The notes under the pieces are model-generated. The model was not told where the DNA came from and ran no database searches. It saw nothing but the letters and a program-made list of their open reading frames with translations. This document shows, piece by piece, positions 34,932 through 43,540 of a DNA stretch of 64,000 nucleotides (the stretch's first letter is position 1; each line of letters opens with the position of its first letter). This DNA is from Methanofollis formosanus (GTDB lineage: Archaea > Halobacteriota > Methanomicrobia > Methanomicrobiales > Methanofollaceae). The stretch spans positions 1,122,789-1,186,788 of the forward strand of contig NZ_CP037968.1 in NCBI RefSeq assembly GCF_019633745.1, read 5' to 3'. A program made the translations under genes and the position numbers.

Positions 34932-36140
34932 ATGCGAAGCCTGGACGACTACCACGGGATCGTGAGCGACCGGCAGATCTACGAGATCTACCAGAAGGCG
35001 CGGGGCCTGACCGGCAAACATGTCCTCTGCATCAACTCGACCTACCAGGGGGGAGGGGTGGCCGAACTCCTCTCCTCGGTGGTTCCGCTCATGAACGACC
35101 TCGGCGTCGACATGGGCTGGCGGATCCTGCACGGCAACCCCGACTTCTTCACCATCACCAAGAAGTTCCACAACGCCCTGCAGGGCGCCGAAGTAAATCT
35201 CACCGAGATGAAGAAGAGCCTGTACGTGAGGGCGAGCCAGGACTTCAAGGTCTACACCCACATCGATCACGACTGCGTCGTCATCCATGATCCTCAACCC
35301 CTTCCTCTTGTCAGGTGCTGCCGCAAACAGCAACCCTGGATCTGGCGCTGCCATATCGACCTCACCGATCCGAACAAAGAGCTCTGGGACTATCTCAAAC
35401 AGTATCTGCTGAGATACGACCTGATGCTCGTCTCCAACACGAGGTACCTCAGGGAGGACCTGCCGGTGGAGCAGCAGGTGGTCCACCCGGCCCTCGACCC
35501 GCTCTCCCCCAAGAATATCGAGATTCCTGAAGATCTGGCCGAGCGGTACCTGGAGAAGTTCGGCATCCCGACCGACAAGCCACTGATCACCCAGATATCG
35601 CGGTTCGACACCTGGAAAGATCCGGAGGGTGTCCTCGATGTCTACCAGGAGGTCGAGAAAGAGATGGACTGCCGGCTCGTCCTCTGCGGGAGCATGGCGA
35701 CCGACGATCCGGAGGGGCAGGAGATCTTCGAGCGGGTGGAACGCAAGGCGGCGCAGCTTAGCACCAACGGCGACGTCATCGTCATCAACAGCGAGAACAA
35801 CATCCTGGTCAATGCCCTCCAGCGGGCCTCCGACGTCGTGGTGCAGAAGTCGCTGCGCGAGGGTTTCGGGCTCACGGTCACCGAGGCACTCTGGAAGGGA
35901 CGGCCGGTCGTCGCCTCGGCGGTGGGGGGCATCGGCCTCCAGATCACCGACGGCGAGAACGGGTTCCTGGTCGACCCGCAGGACATCAAAGGCTGTGCCG
36001 ACCGGGTGGTCCAGATCCTCCAGGACGATGGTCTGGCCCGGCGCCTGGGGAAGAACGCGAAGAGGACGGTGAGGGAGAAGTTCCTGATCACGCGGTTGCT
36101 CAGGGACTGGCTCGATGTGCTGAATGATGTGATCCTGTGA
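34932..36140 (+). CDS. treT: Trehalose synthase TreT (GT4 family glycosyltransferase)
   Basis: The ATG at 34932 has GGGGGAGACG just upstream. The 402-residue protein belongs to the GT-B fold GT4 family: NSTYQGGGVAELLSSVVPL near the N-terminus, HDPQPLPLV, WRCHIDLTDPN, ISRFDTWKDPEGVLDVYQEV and the retaining-enzyme E-x7-E loop REGFGLTVTEALW. These are TreT features; TreT makes trehalose directly from NDP-glucose and glucose, reversibly. It is placed 53 bases after the OtsAB fusion, so two trehalose routes are encoded side by side, perhaps one for synthesis and one for turnover. Confidence 0.9.
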   Translation: MRSLDDYHGIVSDRQIYEIYQKARGLTGKHVLCINSTYQGGGVAELLSSVVPLMNDLGVDMGWRILHGNPDFFTITKKFHNALQGAEVNLTEMKKSLYVRASQDFKVYTHIDHDCVVIHDPQPLPLVRCCRKQQPWIWRCHIDLTDPNKELWDYLKQYLLRYDLMLVSNTRYLREDLPVEQQVVHPALDPLSPKNIEIPEDLAERYLEKFGIPTDKPLITQISRFDTWKDPEGVLDVYQEVEKEMDCRLVLCGSMATDDPEGQEIFERVERKAAQLSTNGDVIVINSENNILVNALQRASDVVVQKSLREGFGLTVTEALWKGRPVVASAVGGIGLQITDGENGFLVDPQDIKGCADRVVQILQDDGLARRLGKNAKRTVREKFLITRLLRDWLDVLNDVIL

Positions 36141-36155
36141 AGGGGGACGCCGGAG

Positions 36156-36232
36156 AATTACGATGAGGTCATCCCAGAACTCTCCGACCTTGCTCTATGA
36201 CGGGAAGAAGTTTCTGAAGTCCGGCGTCGTTC
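36156..36232 (+). repeat. 77-bp inverted repeat, left copy (pair at 38612-38688)
   Basis: The sequence from AATTACGATGAGGTCATCCC to TCCGGCGTCGTT reappears in reverse complement at 38612-38688 with only about four differences. It flanks a 2.4-kb segment containing gdhA and repeat DNA. In one frame it reads YDEVIPELSDLAL-stop, possibly a copied gene end. Confidence 0.8.
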
Positions 36233-36494
36233 ATGAGATTCTGCCGCCCTGCCCCCATCTTCGTCGTGGGGGTCCGGGGGGCGGCAATGAAGTGGTGGTC
36301 CCATGCGGTGTCCTGCTCAAAGAGGGAACAAGGATCCATGCACCGGAGACCACCAAGAATTTTCAATAGCGTATGCTTGAACCCGGGGTTCATGACGAAT
36401 TACTATGAAAATCACCCTGAAGATCTGCTATGAAAGATTTTCATTCGGTATGCTTGAGGCGTCCTCTCACCTCATGCCGAATTCTACAAGCCCG
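36233..36494 (+). repeat. Composite repeat core with two successive right arms
   Basis: The G-rich core (CATCTTCGTCGTGGGGGTCC) is followed by the segment CGGCAATGAAGTGGTGGTCC, then a right arm at 36356-36404 and a second at 36433-36494 ending CCGAATTCTACAAGCC. The second has a longer inner stem (TGAGG..CCTCA). The end lies 42 bases from the gdhA stop. A seven-A run (36497-36503) is a likely gdhA terminator. Confidence 0.7.
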
Positions 36495-36535
36495 AGAAAA
36501 AAAGAGTGCGTGAATTGTATATGCTGGAGATCGGC

Positions 36536-37780
36536 TCAGACCCAGCCGCGCAGCTTCATGGCGTCGACGACGCGCTTCATGGCCAGGGTGTAGGCGGCCT
36601 GACGCATGGAGATGCTGTGTCCCTGTGCGATCTCGGCGACCTCGTGGTAGGCACGGGTCATCTTCCGACCGAGACGGGCCTGGACGTCGCTCTCTTCCCA
36701 GCGGTCGAGGGAGAAGTTCTGGACCATCTCGAAGTACGAGACCGTCACGCCGCCGGAGTTGCAGAGGAAGTCGGGGATAACGGTGATGCCCCGCTGGAAG
36801 AGGATCGCGTCGCCCTCCGGGGAGATCGGACCGTTGGCAAGCTCTCCGACGATGGTCGCCTGGACCTTGTCGGCGTTCGTCTCGTTAATTGCGTTCTCGA
36901 GCGCCGCCGGGATGAGGATGTCGACCTTCAGGGCGAGGAGGTCGTCGTTGGTGATGTTCTCAGCACCCTCGAAGTCCTTGACCGAGCCGGTCTTTGCCTT
37001 GTGGGCGTCGAGCTTCTTGAGGTCGAGGCCTTCCTCGCTGTAGATCGCACCGCGGCTGTCGCTGACCGCAACGATCGTGCAGCCGAGTTCTGCGCCGATG
37101 GACGCCGCGAAGGAGCCGGCGTTCCCGTAGCCCTGGACCGCAACCTTCGCCTGGGCGAGGTCGATCCCGTGGTCCTTTGCCGCCTCTTTGAGGACATACC
37201 AGCCGCCACGGGCGGTGGCGTCGCCCCTGCCCACCGAGCCGCCGAGCAGGATCGGCTTGCCGGTGATGACACCGCAGGCATTGTGACCGACGAGGGTCGA
37301 GTACTCGTCCATCATCCAGGTCATGATCTGAGGGGTGGTGTAGACGTCGGGGGCCGGGACGTCGCACTCAGGGCCGATGTCCTTGTAGATCGCCCGGATA
37401 TAGGCGCGGCTCAGCCGCTCGAGTTCGCCCTCGGAGAGTTCCTTGGGGTTGCAGATGATACCGCCCTTGCCGCCACCGAGCGGGAGGTCGAGGAGGGCGC
37501 ACTTCCAGGTCATCAGGGCTGCAAGCGAGCGGATGGTGTCGATGGTCTCCTGGGGGTGGAACCTGATCCCGCCCTTCGTGGGGCCAAGGGCGCTGTTGTA
37601 CTGGACACGGAAACCCTGGAAGACACGGACCGTGCCGTCGTCCATCCGTACCGGGAGGGCCACATGAATCTCCCGCATCGGGGTCTTGAGGAATTCCTCG
37701 ACGTTCGGGGAGATACCGAGGAATTCGGTACACGAGCAGATCTGCTTCTTGACGTTTTCAAAGGGGTTCTCATTGGTCAT
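36536..37780 (-). CDS. gdhA: Glutamate dehydrogenase
   Basis: The ATG at 37780 has TGGTGA 5 bases upstream; a GTG at 37789 is an alternative. The 414-residue Glu/Leu dehydrogenase-family protein shows the catalytic-Lys region [26 protein letters not shown] (catalytic Lys), VPAPDVYT and the Rossmann loop [12 protein letters not shown]. It interconverts glutamate with 2-oxoglutarate and ammonia; the cofactor is not decided from sequence. It complements the GS-GOGAT genes as a high-ammonium route to glutamate. Its promoter carries a palindrome unlike the NrpR sites of amt and glnA. Confidence 0.94.
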   Translation of the reverse strand: MTNENPFENVKKQICSCTEFLGISPNVEEFLKTPMREIHVALPVRMDDGTVRVFQGFRVQYNSALGPTKGGIRFHPQETIDTIRSLAALMTWKCALLDLPLGGGKGGIICNPKELSEGELERLSRAYIRAIYKDIGPECDVPAPDVYTTPQIMTWMMDEYSTLVGHNACGVITGKPILLGGSVGRGDATARGGWYVLKEAAKDHGIDLAQAKVAVQGYGNAGSFAASIGAELGCTIVAVSDSRGAIYSEEGLDLKKLDAHKAKTGSVKDFEGAENITNDDLLALKVDILIPAALENAINETNADKVQATIVGELANGPISPEGDAILFQRGITVIPDFLCNSGGVTVSYFEMVQNFSLDRWEESDVQARLGRKMTRAYHEVAEIAQGHSISMRQAAYTLAMKRVVDAMKLRGWV

Positions 37781-37803
37781 TGGATTCACCAGTTTCCCTC
37801 TAA

Positions 37804-37819
37804 TGATTAACCGTAATCA
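37804..37819 (-). promoter_or_regulatory. Palindromic operator candidate in the gdhA promoter
   Basis: TGATTAACCGTAATCA is a perfect 6+6 inverted repeat with a 4-base centre. It lies directly downstream of the TATA-like TCTATAAGC (37821-37829, minus strand), over the expected transcription start of gdhA. Confidence 0.55.
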
Positions 37820-37933
37820 GGCTTATAGATGCCGAATGGCCCTAAGAATAATTTCTTGAAGATATAGTTTAAAATGCCATCGATTCTGAATTCATGGGAG
37901 ATATACAGGCATTATAACCCCCGCAGCACCGAA

Positions 37934-37947
37934 GGAAGGAAACTTCC
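37934..37947. promoter_or_regulatory. Distant GGAA-N6-TTCC match upstream of gdhA
   Basis: GGAAGGAAACTTCC fits the NrpR consensus but is about 105 bases upstream of the gdhA TATA box. About one such match is expected by chance in 64 kb, so this one is weak. Confidence 0.25.
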
Positions 37948-38016
37948 TACCTGCGCTTGCCCGAAGGGGTGCAGAATAGCGAGAGAGCAGAGATGGAAAC
38001 GCAGGTGATGAAAATA

Positions 38017-38610
38017 GGGCCCTGTTGAATCAACCATGAGGCGGGAAGACACCTCAGGCAGACCATATGAAAACCGTTCGAGGAGCTCTTCCGGATGGGG
38101 AGAGACTCCGGTCATGCTTCTCTCGACATTTTCCCCTTCACGATATGGCGGGGAAGGGGACATCACACATTCGCCGCCCCGGATCCCGGGCACGAAGATT
38201 GAACCGGGAAGGCACCATTGATGAATCTGAAGAGGGGGGCGCCGCCCTCGTCCCAATCCCGATGCTGGGAAACCCGGGGTGGCCAACCCCCCACAGAGAT
38301 AACCATCCAGGGCTTTGTAGAATTCACCATGAACCCGCGGCTCAAGCATACGCGATGAACATTTTTCGTCGCTTGCTCTCTCTTTTCGGCTATGTAGAAA
38401 TCATCTTGATGGTTCTCTTCGACGGGGGGCTGGCCGCCCCCCGTCGTGGGGGGTTCCGGGGGGTAAAGCCCCCCGGCGCGAGACGGCGGTGAAGAGTCTG
38501 CGATTGTAGGCGGCGCATCGGATCATCACGCCTTCCGAAACCCGATGCCGGGGGCGCTGCCCCCGGACCCCGGGGACGAAGATAGCGACGGGGCGGCAGC
38601 AATCTCTTGA
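38017..38610. repeat. Composite repeats between gdhA and the Mrp operon
   Basis: A degenerate left arm with long inner stem occurs at 38017-38075. A clear left arm follows at 38310-38376 (GGCTTTGTAGAATTCACCAT, CAAGCATACGCGATGAAC, CGTCGCTTGCTCTC), then G-rich hairpins at 38423-38480 and 38545-38575. The 1-kb gap from 37781 to 38783 holds no gene I can support. Confidence 0.7.
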
Positions 38611-38611
38611 A

Positions 38612-38688
38612 CGACGCCGTACTTCAGAAACTTCTTCCCGTCATAGAGCAAGGCCGGAGAGTTCTGGGATGACCTCATGGTGAATTCC
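38612..38688 (-). repeat. 77-bp inverted repeat, right copy (pair at 36156-36232)
   Basis: This is the reverse complement of the left copy across GACGGGAAGAAGTTTCTGAA and CATCCCAGAACTCTCC. It continues into a partial right arm of the dispersed repeat (TCATGGTGAATTCCACAAAG). Confidence 0.8.
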
Positions 38689-38754
38689 ACAAAGCCCACG
38701 AAGAGTTCTATGGACCCGCCCGAACCGAACGTCTCATGAACGATTCAACCGATC

Positions 38755-38760
38755 AAAAAA
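38755..38760 (-). terminator. T-run terminator of the Mrp operon
   Basis: Six A on the plus strand lie 24 bases beyond the stop of the gene ending at 38784. Confidence 0.4.
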
Positions 38761-38783
38761 GAGGACGAAAGAACCCTGAGGCT

Positions 38784-39095
38784 CTATTCACCCGCTGCCG
38801 ACTCCGCCTCCATCATCAGGGAGCCGAAGATGAGCCGCTCCAGCACCTGGGCGACATACTTCATCCACTGCGTCTGCTCGATGTTCTCGTAGCGGTGGAT
38901 GTCGGCATAGACCTGGAGACGCACCAGCGCAAAGCGGAGACGCTCGAGGTCCGGGTCGGGGAGGGCCGAGGCCGCAGCGACGATCGGTTCGAGGCGGTCA
39001 GGGAAGGTCGCAATGTCGGCCAGGACCGCGGCGATCTCGGTATAGATCTCCATGGGCTCCCCGGCCCCCCGGAGCACCCGGAGAAATTTTTCCAT
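38784..39095 (-). CDS. Small helical protein downstream of Mrp, unknown function
   Basis: The 103-residue, almost entirely helical protein (EIYTEIAAVLADIATF, LERLRFALVRLQVYAD, WMKYVAQVLERLIFG) has no Cys, no signal and no motif I recognise. Its ATG touches the TAA of the Mrp/NBP35 gene with no intervening base, so the two are almost certainly one transcript. It could be an accessory to the Fe-S carrier, but that is only inferred from position. Confidence 0.65.
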   Translation of the reverse strand: MEKFLRVLRGAGEPMEIYTEIAAVLADIATFPDRLEPIVAAASALPDPDLERLRFALVRLQVYADIHRYENIEQTQWMKYVAQVLERLIFGSLMMEAESAAGE

Positions 39096-39977
39096 TTACT
39101 CCTCGACGACTTTGACGAGGTTCTCCATCACGGCGTCGATCGCCTTCCAGGACGGCGAATCGTTGTGCCTGTTGATGAACGGCCTGCCCTCGTCGCCGGC
39201 CTCGCGCATCGCAGGGTCGATGGGGATCGCACCGAGGTACGGGACACCGAGTTCCTCGGCCGCGATCTTGCCGCCGCCCTTGCCGAAGATGTCGATCTCC
39301 TTGCCGCAGTCGGGACAGATGAGACCGCTCATGTTCTCGACGATCCCGAGAACCTTGAGGTCGAGCTTCTCAATGAAGCGGACCGCCTTGCTTGAGTCGA
39401 GCGTCGAGACCGCCTGCGGGGTGGTGACGATGACCGCACCCTCGATCTGCGGGGCGAGCTGGATGATGGAGAGGGCCTCGTCGCCGGTGCCGGGCGGAAG
39501 GTCGACGACCAGGTAGTCGAGGTCGCCCCAGTTGACGTCCTCGAGGAACTGCTTGATCGCCGTCATCTTCATCGGACCGCGCCAGATGACCGGGGTCTCG
39601 CCGTTGGGGAGGAGGAACTCCATCGAGACCACCGAAAGGTTGCCGGTGGCATGGACGGGCTCGATCTTGTTGCCGGCGACCATCAGCTTCTCTCCCTCGA
39701 CACCGACCATCTTGGGGACATTCGGGCCGTGGATATCCAGGTCGAGGAGACCGACGTTCTTGCCGTGGTTCGAGAGGGCGAAGGCGAGGTTGACCGAGAC
39801 CGTGGTCTTGCCCACACCACCCTTGCCTGAGAGGACAAGGACCACATGCTTCACGTTCATCTTTACCTTCTGCGGGAGGCCGCAGGTGGCCTGCCCGTTC
39901 TCGTCCTTCTTGGCGCTCGGGCAGGTGCTGCAGTTGCCGTCACACTCAGATCCCTGTTGAGATTGATTCTCTGCCAT
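39096..39977 (-). CDS. Mrp/NBP35-family Fe-S cluster carrier ATPase
   Basis: The 293-residue protein has an N-terminal Cys cluster (Cys12, 16, 19 and 32: CDGNCSTC ... TCGLPQ) as in NBP35/ApbC. The deviant Walker A GKGGVGKTT is at 51-59, and switch residues DLDIHGPN and DLPPGTGDEALS follow. The scaffold CxxC is in LICPDCGKEIDIFGKGGG. Members transfer 4Fe-4S clusters to apoproteins in the cytoplasm, important in methanogens with many Fe-S enzymes. It leads a two-gene operon and diverges from the aldehyde oxidoreductase gene. Confidence 0.92.
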   Translation of the reverse strand: MAENQSQQGSECDGNCSTCPSAKKDENGQATCGLPQKVKMNVKHVVLVLSGKGGVGKTTVSVNLAFALSNHGKNVGLLDLDIHGPNVPKMVGVEGEKLMVAGNKIEPVHATGNLSVVSMEFLLPNGETPVIWRGPMKMTAIKQFLEDVNWGDLDYLVVDLPPGTGDEALSIIQLAPQIEGAVIVTTPQAVSTLDSSKAVRFIEKLDLKVLGIVENMSGLICPDCGKEIDIFGKGGGKIAAEELGVPYLGAIPIDPAMREAGDEGRPFINRHNDSPSWKAIDAVMENLVKVVEE

Positions 39978-40171
39978 GACTATCTCCTCAATTTGTGTGC
40001 TCTCAACACTTCTATAAGTATCTGTTTGCGCGGGCCTTAAATAGTTTAGATCCGGGCAACAGACCCGGGAAAGAGACCGAAACCCCGCGCTCCTCCGATC
40101 CCGCCTGCTTGCAGGGGTTTCAGGTTAAGTTTATCTTGCTGACGACGCCCATGAGGGACGGGGAAGGGAGT
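39978..40171. promoter_or_regulatory. Divergent promoter region between mrp and aor
   Basis: TATA-like TCTATAAGTATC (about 40011-40022) could serve the Mrp gene on the minus strand, and CCTTAAATAGTTTAG (about 40036-40050) the aor gene on the plus strand. There is no gene in the gap. Confidence 0.4.
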
Positions 40172-41974
40172 ATGAAAGGGTATGCCGACCGTCTCCTTGC
40201 GGTCGACCTCACCGCGGGGAAGTGCAGGGCACGTCCGTATCCGGACGAGTGGAAGCGCGACTACCTCGGTGGCCGGGGCCTTGGGGTGAGGCTCCTCACC
40301 GAGATGATCGACGCATCGACCGAACCGCTCAGCCCTGAAAATCCGCTGGTCATCGCCACCGGCCCGCTGACCGGCAGCGGTGTCCCGCTGGGATCGCGCT
40401 TCGACATCGTCACCAGGTCGCCCCTGACCAGGACGCTCACCAGTGCGAATTCAGGAGGATTCTTCGGGAAAGAACTGAAGAGAGCAGGGTTCGACGGGAT
40501 CATCGTCACCGGCCGGGCCGAGCGGCCGGTCTATCTCTGGGTCAACGACGGGGCCGCCGAGATCAGGGATGCCTCCGGGTTGTGGGGGAAACGGGTGAGC
40601 GAGACGGTGCGTGGGATCGAGGCCGAGACCCTCGGGCCCTCGACCGAGGTGCTCTGTATCGGGCCGGCCGGAGAGCGTCTGAGCCCCATCTCCTCGGTGA
40701 TGAACGAGACCTTCAGGTCGTCGGGGCGGGGCGGCGTGGGGGCGGTGATGGGAGCGAAAAACCTCAAGGCCGTCGCCGCACGGGGCGAACAGAAGACCGA
40801 GGTCGCCGACCCCGAAGGGTTGAAAGAACTGAAGGCCTCCACCAGGGCAAAACTGCGGGAGAACCCGGTGACCGGCATCGGTCTCCCGACCTACGGGACG
40901 GCAGTCCTGGTCAACATCATCAACGAGCACAACATCCTCCCGACCAGGAACTTCCAGCGCGGCTACGACCCGGAGGCCGGGGCGGTCTCGGGAGAGGAAC
41001 TCGCCGAAACCTATCTCAAGAACAAAAAGTGCTGTTACTCGTGCATGGTCTGCTGCGGGAGACTCACCGAGATCGACGGTGTCGAAGGGGACGGCCCGGA
41101 GTACGAGACCGTCTGGGCCTTCGGGCCCAACATCGGGTGCCACGACCTGGGGATGGTGATCAGGGCGAACAACCTCTGCAACGAACTGGGCCTGGACACG
41201 ATTTCGGTCGGCGGGGCGATCGCGGCGGCGATGGAGATGAACGAGCGTGGGCACCTCGACACCGGGATCAGGTTCGGTGAGTGCGAGAAGATCCTCGGTC
41301 TCGTCGAATCGATCGGCGATCGGCAGGGGATCGGCGACGAACTCGCCGAGGGGAGCGCCGCCTTTACGCGGCGGCACGGTCACCCAGAACTCTCGATGAG
41401 CGTGAAAGGCCAGGACCTCCCGGCCTACGATCCCCGCGGTCTTCAGGGACACGGCCTGGCCTACGCCACCTCGGTGCGGGGCGGCGACCATGTCTATGCC
41501 TACCTCATCTCGCCCGAGGTGCTCGGCCTCCCCGAGGCCCTCGACCCCTTCACCAGCGAGGGGAAGGCGGAGTGGACGAAGGCCTTCCAGGACCTCACCG
41601 CCGTCATCGACTCGATCGGGATCTGTCTTTTCACCTCCTTCGCCCTCGACGCCGACGAATATGCGGCGCTGGTCAGGGGAGTGACCGGGATGGAGACGAA
41701 CGCCGCCGACCTGATGGTGATCGGCGAGCGGATCTGGAACCTGCAGCGGCTCTTCAATCTCAGGGCCGGGTTCACGCGTGCAGACGACACCCTGCCGGCC
41801 CGTCTGCTTGCAGAACCGCTCACCGACGGTGCACCGGCCGGGAGGGTCTGGAGAAGGGAGCCCCTGCTCTCCGAATATTACCGGGCCCGCGGCTGGGACC
41901 GGCACGGGGTGCCGGACCCGGAGAAGTTGAGAGAACTCGGGATCAGCTGGGCGGCGCCGCTTCCCGCGACATGA
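40172..41974 (+). CDS. Aldehyde ferredoxin oxidoreductase family (tungstopterin) enzyme
   Basis: The ATG at 40172 is preceded by GGGAAGGGAG. The 600-residue protein begins with the AOR N-terminal domain (YLGGRGLGVRLLTE, SGVPLGSRFDIVTRSPLT, SANSGGFFGKELK) that wraps the tungsten-bis-pterin. The Fe-S motif CxxCxxxC occurs around residue 285-295 (CCYSCMVCCG), with the last ligand in DSIGICLF. It is a complete AOR-type enzyme oxidising aldehydes to acids with ferredoxin as acceptor; the particular substrate cannot be told. Its 3' end overlaps the convergent MFS gene by 32 bases. Confidence 0.9.
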   Translation: MKGYADRLLAVDLTAGKCRARPYPDEWKRDYLGGRGLGVRLLTEMIDASTEPLSPENPLVIATGPLTGSGVPLGSRFDIVTRSPLTRTLTSANSGGFFGKELKRAGFDGIIVTGRAERPVYLWVNDGAAEIRDASGLWGKRVSETVRGIEAETLGPSTEVLCIGPAGERLSPISSVMNETFRSSGRGGVGAVMGAKNLKAVAARGEQKTEVADPEGLKELKASTRAKLRENPVTGIGLPTYGTAVLVNIINEHNILPTRNFQRGYDPEAGAVSGEELAETYLKNKKCCYSCMVCCGRLTEIDGVEGDGPEYETVWAFGPNIGCHDLGMVIRANNLCNELGLDTISVGGAIAAAMEMNERGHLDTGIRFGECEKILGLVESIGDRQGIGDELAEGSAAFTRRHGHPELSMSVKGQDLPAYDPRGLQGHGLAYATSVRGGDHVYAYLISPEVLGLPEALDPFTSEGKAEWTKAFQDLTAVIDSIGICLFTSFALDADEYAALVRGVTGMETNAADLMVIGERIWNLQRLFNLRAGFTRADDTLPARLLAEPLTDGAPAGRVWRREPLLSEYYRARGWDRHGVPDPEKLRELGISWAAPLPAT

Positions 41975-43070
41975 CCCAGAAGTAGAGACTCCCGAGGAGG
42001 CCGAGGAGGCCGGCAGTCCAGAAGACCCCGAAGACTCCGGCGACGTCCATGACGACGCCCGAGATGAGGGGACTTGCGATCATTCCGATGGAGAAGGCGG
42101 TGTTGAAGACGCCGAGCGACGCCCCCACCCCCCAGGTCCTGCCCCGCCGCACGGCCATGGAGGCGGCCGCGGGCATGGAGAGGGCGGTGCCGAGGCTTGT
42201 CGCCGAGCATGCGAGGAGGAGAGTGACGAAATCGTCGGTGAACGGGATGAGGAGAAGGGCCACCGAGGAGACAAGCGACCCGGCAAAGACCAGGCTCCGC
42301 ATCCCGCCGCGGTCCGCACGTTCGCCAGACGGGATCTGGAGAACGGCGATGGCCAGGATGTGGACGAAGAGGAGGATCCCGACACCCTTCGGTCCGATCG
42401 CAAGCGTCGAAGCGAAGATCGGGACAAAGGCAAGGATCCCGCCGCGCCCGAGGGCGTGGACCCCCCTGAAGACCAGGAGCCCTTTCATGCCCGGATCGGC
42501 GGCGATCGCGCGGAACGAGTGCTTTGTTGCGGCCCGGGCCGGTGCGGGGGCGGCCGTCCCCGGGGGGAGAGCGACGGCGAGGAGAGCGGCCGCACCGGCG
42601 ACCAGGGCCATCGCGGCGAACACCCCCTCGACCCCGGCGTGCTCGCTGATCACTCCGCCGATGAACGGCCCGGTGGCCATGCCCAGGTAGATCGCCGTGT
42701 GAAAGATCCCCATCGCCGTCCCTTCCCGGCCTGGCGGCGCCGCCTCGGCTATGCTCGCCATGCCGACGGTGATCACCACCGCGGCCGCCGCACCGTGGAG
42801 AAACCTCACCAAGAAGAGTTCGGGGGCGGTCACCGCAAAGGGGTACAGCGCCGAGACAACGGCAAACCCGAGAAGCCCGGCGACGACAAACCACCGCCGC
42901 CCTTCGCGGTCGGAGAGCGCCCCGGCATAGGGCGAGAAGATCCCGCGGGCGAGGGGGAAGGCCGCAAAGATGAGGCCGAGGAGCAGACCGGAGGCGTCGA
43001 GCATCCCGGCATAGTAGGGCATGAGCGGGCTGATGACGCCGAGCCCGGCCATGGACGCAAAGACCGCCAC
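41943..43070 (-). CDS. MFS transporter
   Basis: The 375-residue protein has about twelve hydrophobic helices and the MFS loop motif AGALSDREGRRW after helix 2 (about residues 50-61), as in small-molecule or drug antiporters. The second half repeats a weaker version (SGERADRGGMRSL). The start is a GTG at 43070; an ATG at 43052 is possible but would clip helix 1. It is the last gene of the rnhA - nuclease - trmO - MFS run. Substrate unknown. Confidence 0.8.
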   Translation of the reverse strand: MAVFASMAGLGVISPLMPYYAGMLDASGLLLGLIFAAFPLARGIFSPYAGALSDREGRRWFVVAGLLGFAVVSALYPFAVTAPELFLVRFLHGAAAAVVITVGMASIAEAAPPGREGTAMGIFHTAIYLGMATGPFIGGVISEHAGVEGVFAAMALVAGAAALLAVALPPGTAAPAPARAATKHSFRAIAADPGMKGLLVFRGVHALGRGGILAFVPIFASTLAIGPKGVGILLFVHILAIAVLQIPSGERADRGGMRSLVFAGSLVSSVALLLIPFTDDFVTLLLACSATSLGTALSMPAAASMAVRRGRTWGVGASLGVFNTAFSIGMIASPLISGVVMDVAGVFGVFWTAGLLGLLGSLYFWVMSREAAPPS

Positions 43071-43125
43071 CGAGGCGATCGCAAGGGCTCGGATATGAGG
43101 ATCGATACGAAACGCCGTCTGTCCC

Positions 43126-43539
43126 TCACCTGTCGGATTTTTTCGGGATCTCGATCAGCGGCAGATCGGGCTTGAGGTCGAGGAGCGGGCTGCCGTCAAG
43201 GGCTTCAAGGCCCTGCACCCGCAGGGTCCGCCCCCTGACCTCAAGGAGGTCGACGACCGAGAGGGCGATGGGGTTGGGGCGGTGCGGGGACCGGGTCGAG
43301 AAGACGCCTCTCGAACGGCTCTGGCCTGGCGGGGTCGCCCTGAGCAGAGACCGGTCGGCACGGTCCAGCCAGTAGAGAACGACCAGACGGTCGCACCCCT
43401 CGAGGTCGGCCAGGCCTTCCGCATACTCGGGGTAGACCTCGATCTCGGATTCCACATCATTCAGCCGCCCCTGACGCGGGGCGTCGTCGGGTTTTTTGTA
43501 CGGGGACCTGATCGTCCCGATCGCTACCAGTTCCATCAT
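43126..43539 (-). CDS. tRNA (t6A37) N6-methyltransferase TrmO family
   Basis: With the ATG at 43539, which directly follows the previous stop as TGATATG, the product is 137 residues; ATGs at 43548 and 43560 are alternatives. It shows the UPF0066/TrmO signature RGVFSTRSPHRPNPIALSVV and LKPDLPLIE, with the family's start IGTIRSPYKKPDDAPRQG. TrmO methylates threonylcarbamoyladenosine 37 in tRNA-Thr(GGU) using SAM, via a beta-barrel fold. It lies in a coupled operon with RNase H and a Cas4-like nuclease. Confidence 0.88.
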   Translation of the reverse strand: MMELVAIGTIRSPYKKPDDAPRQGRLNDVESEIEVYPEYAEGLADLEGCDRLVVLYWLDRADRSLLRATPPGQSRSRGVFSTRSPHRPNPIALSVVDLLEVRGRTLRVQGLEALDGSPLLDLKPDLPLIEIPKKSDR

Positions 43540-43540
43540 A

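Noticed and set aside
37912-38349. 145-residue minus-strand ORF
   Set aside because: It consists of the dispersed repeat arms and hairpins; similar frames are not kept between copies.
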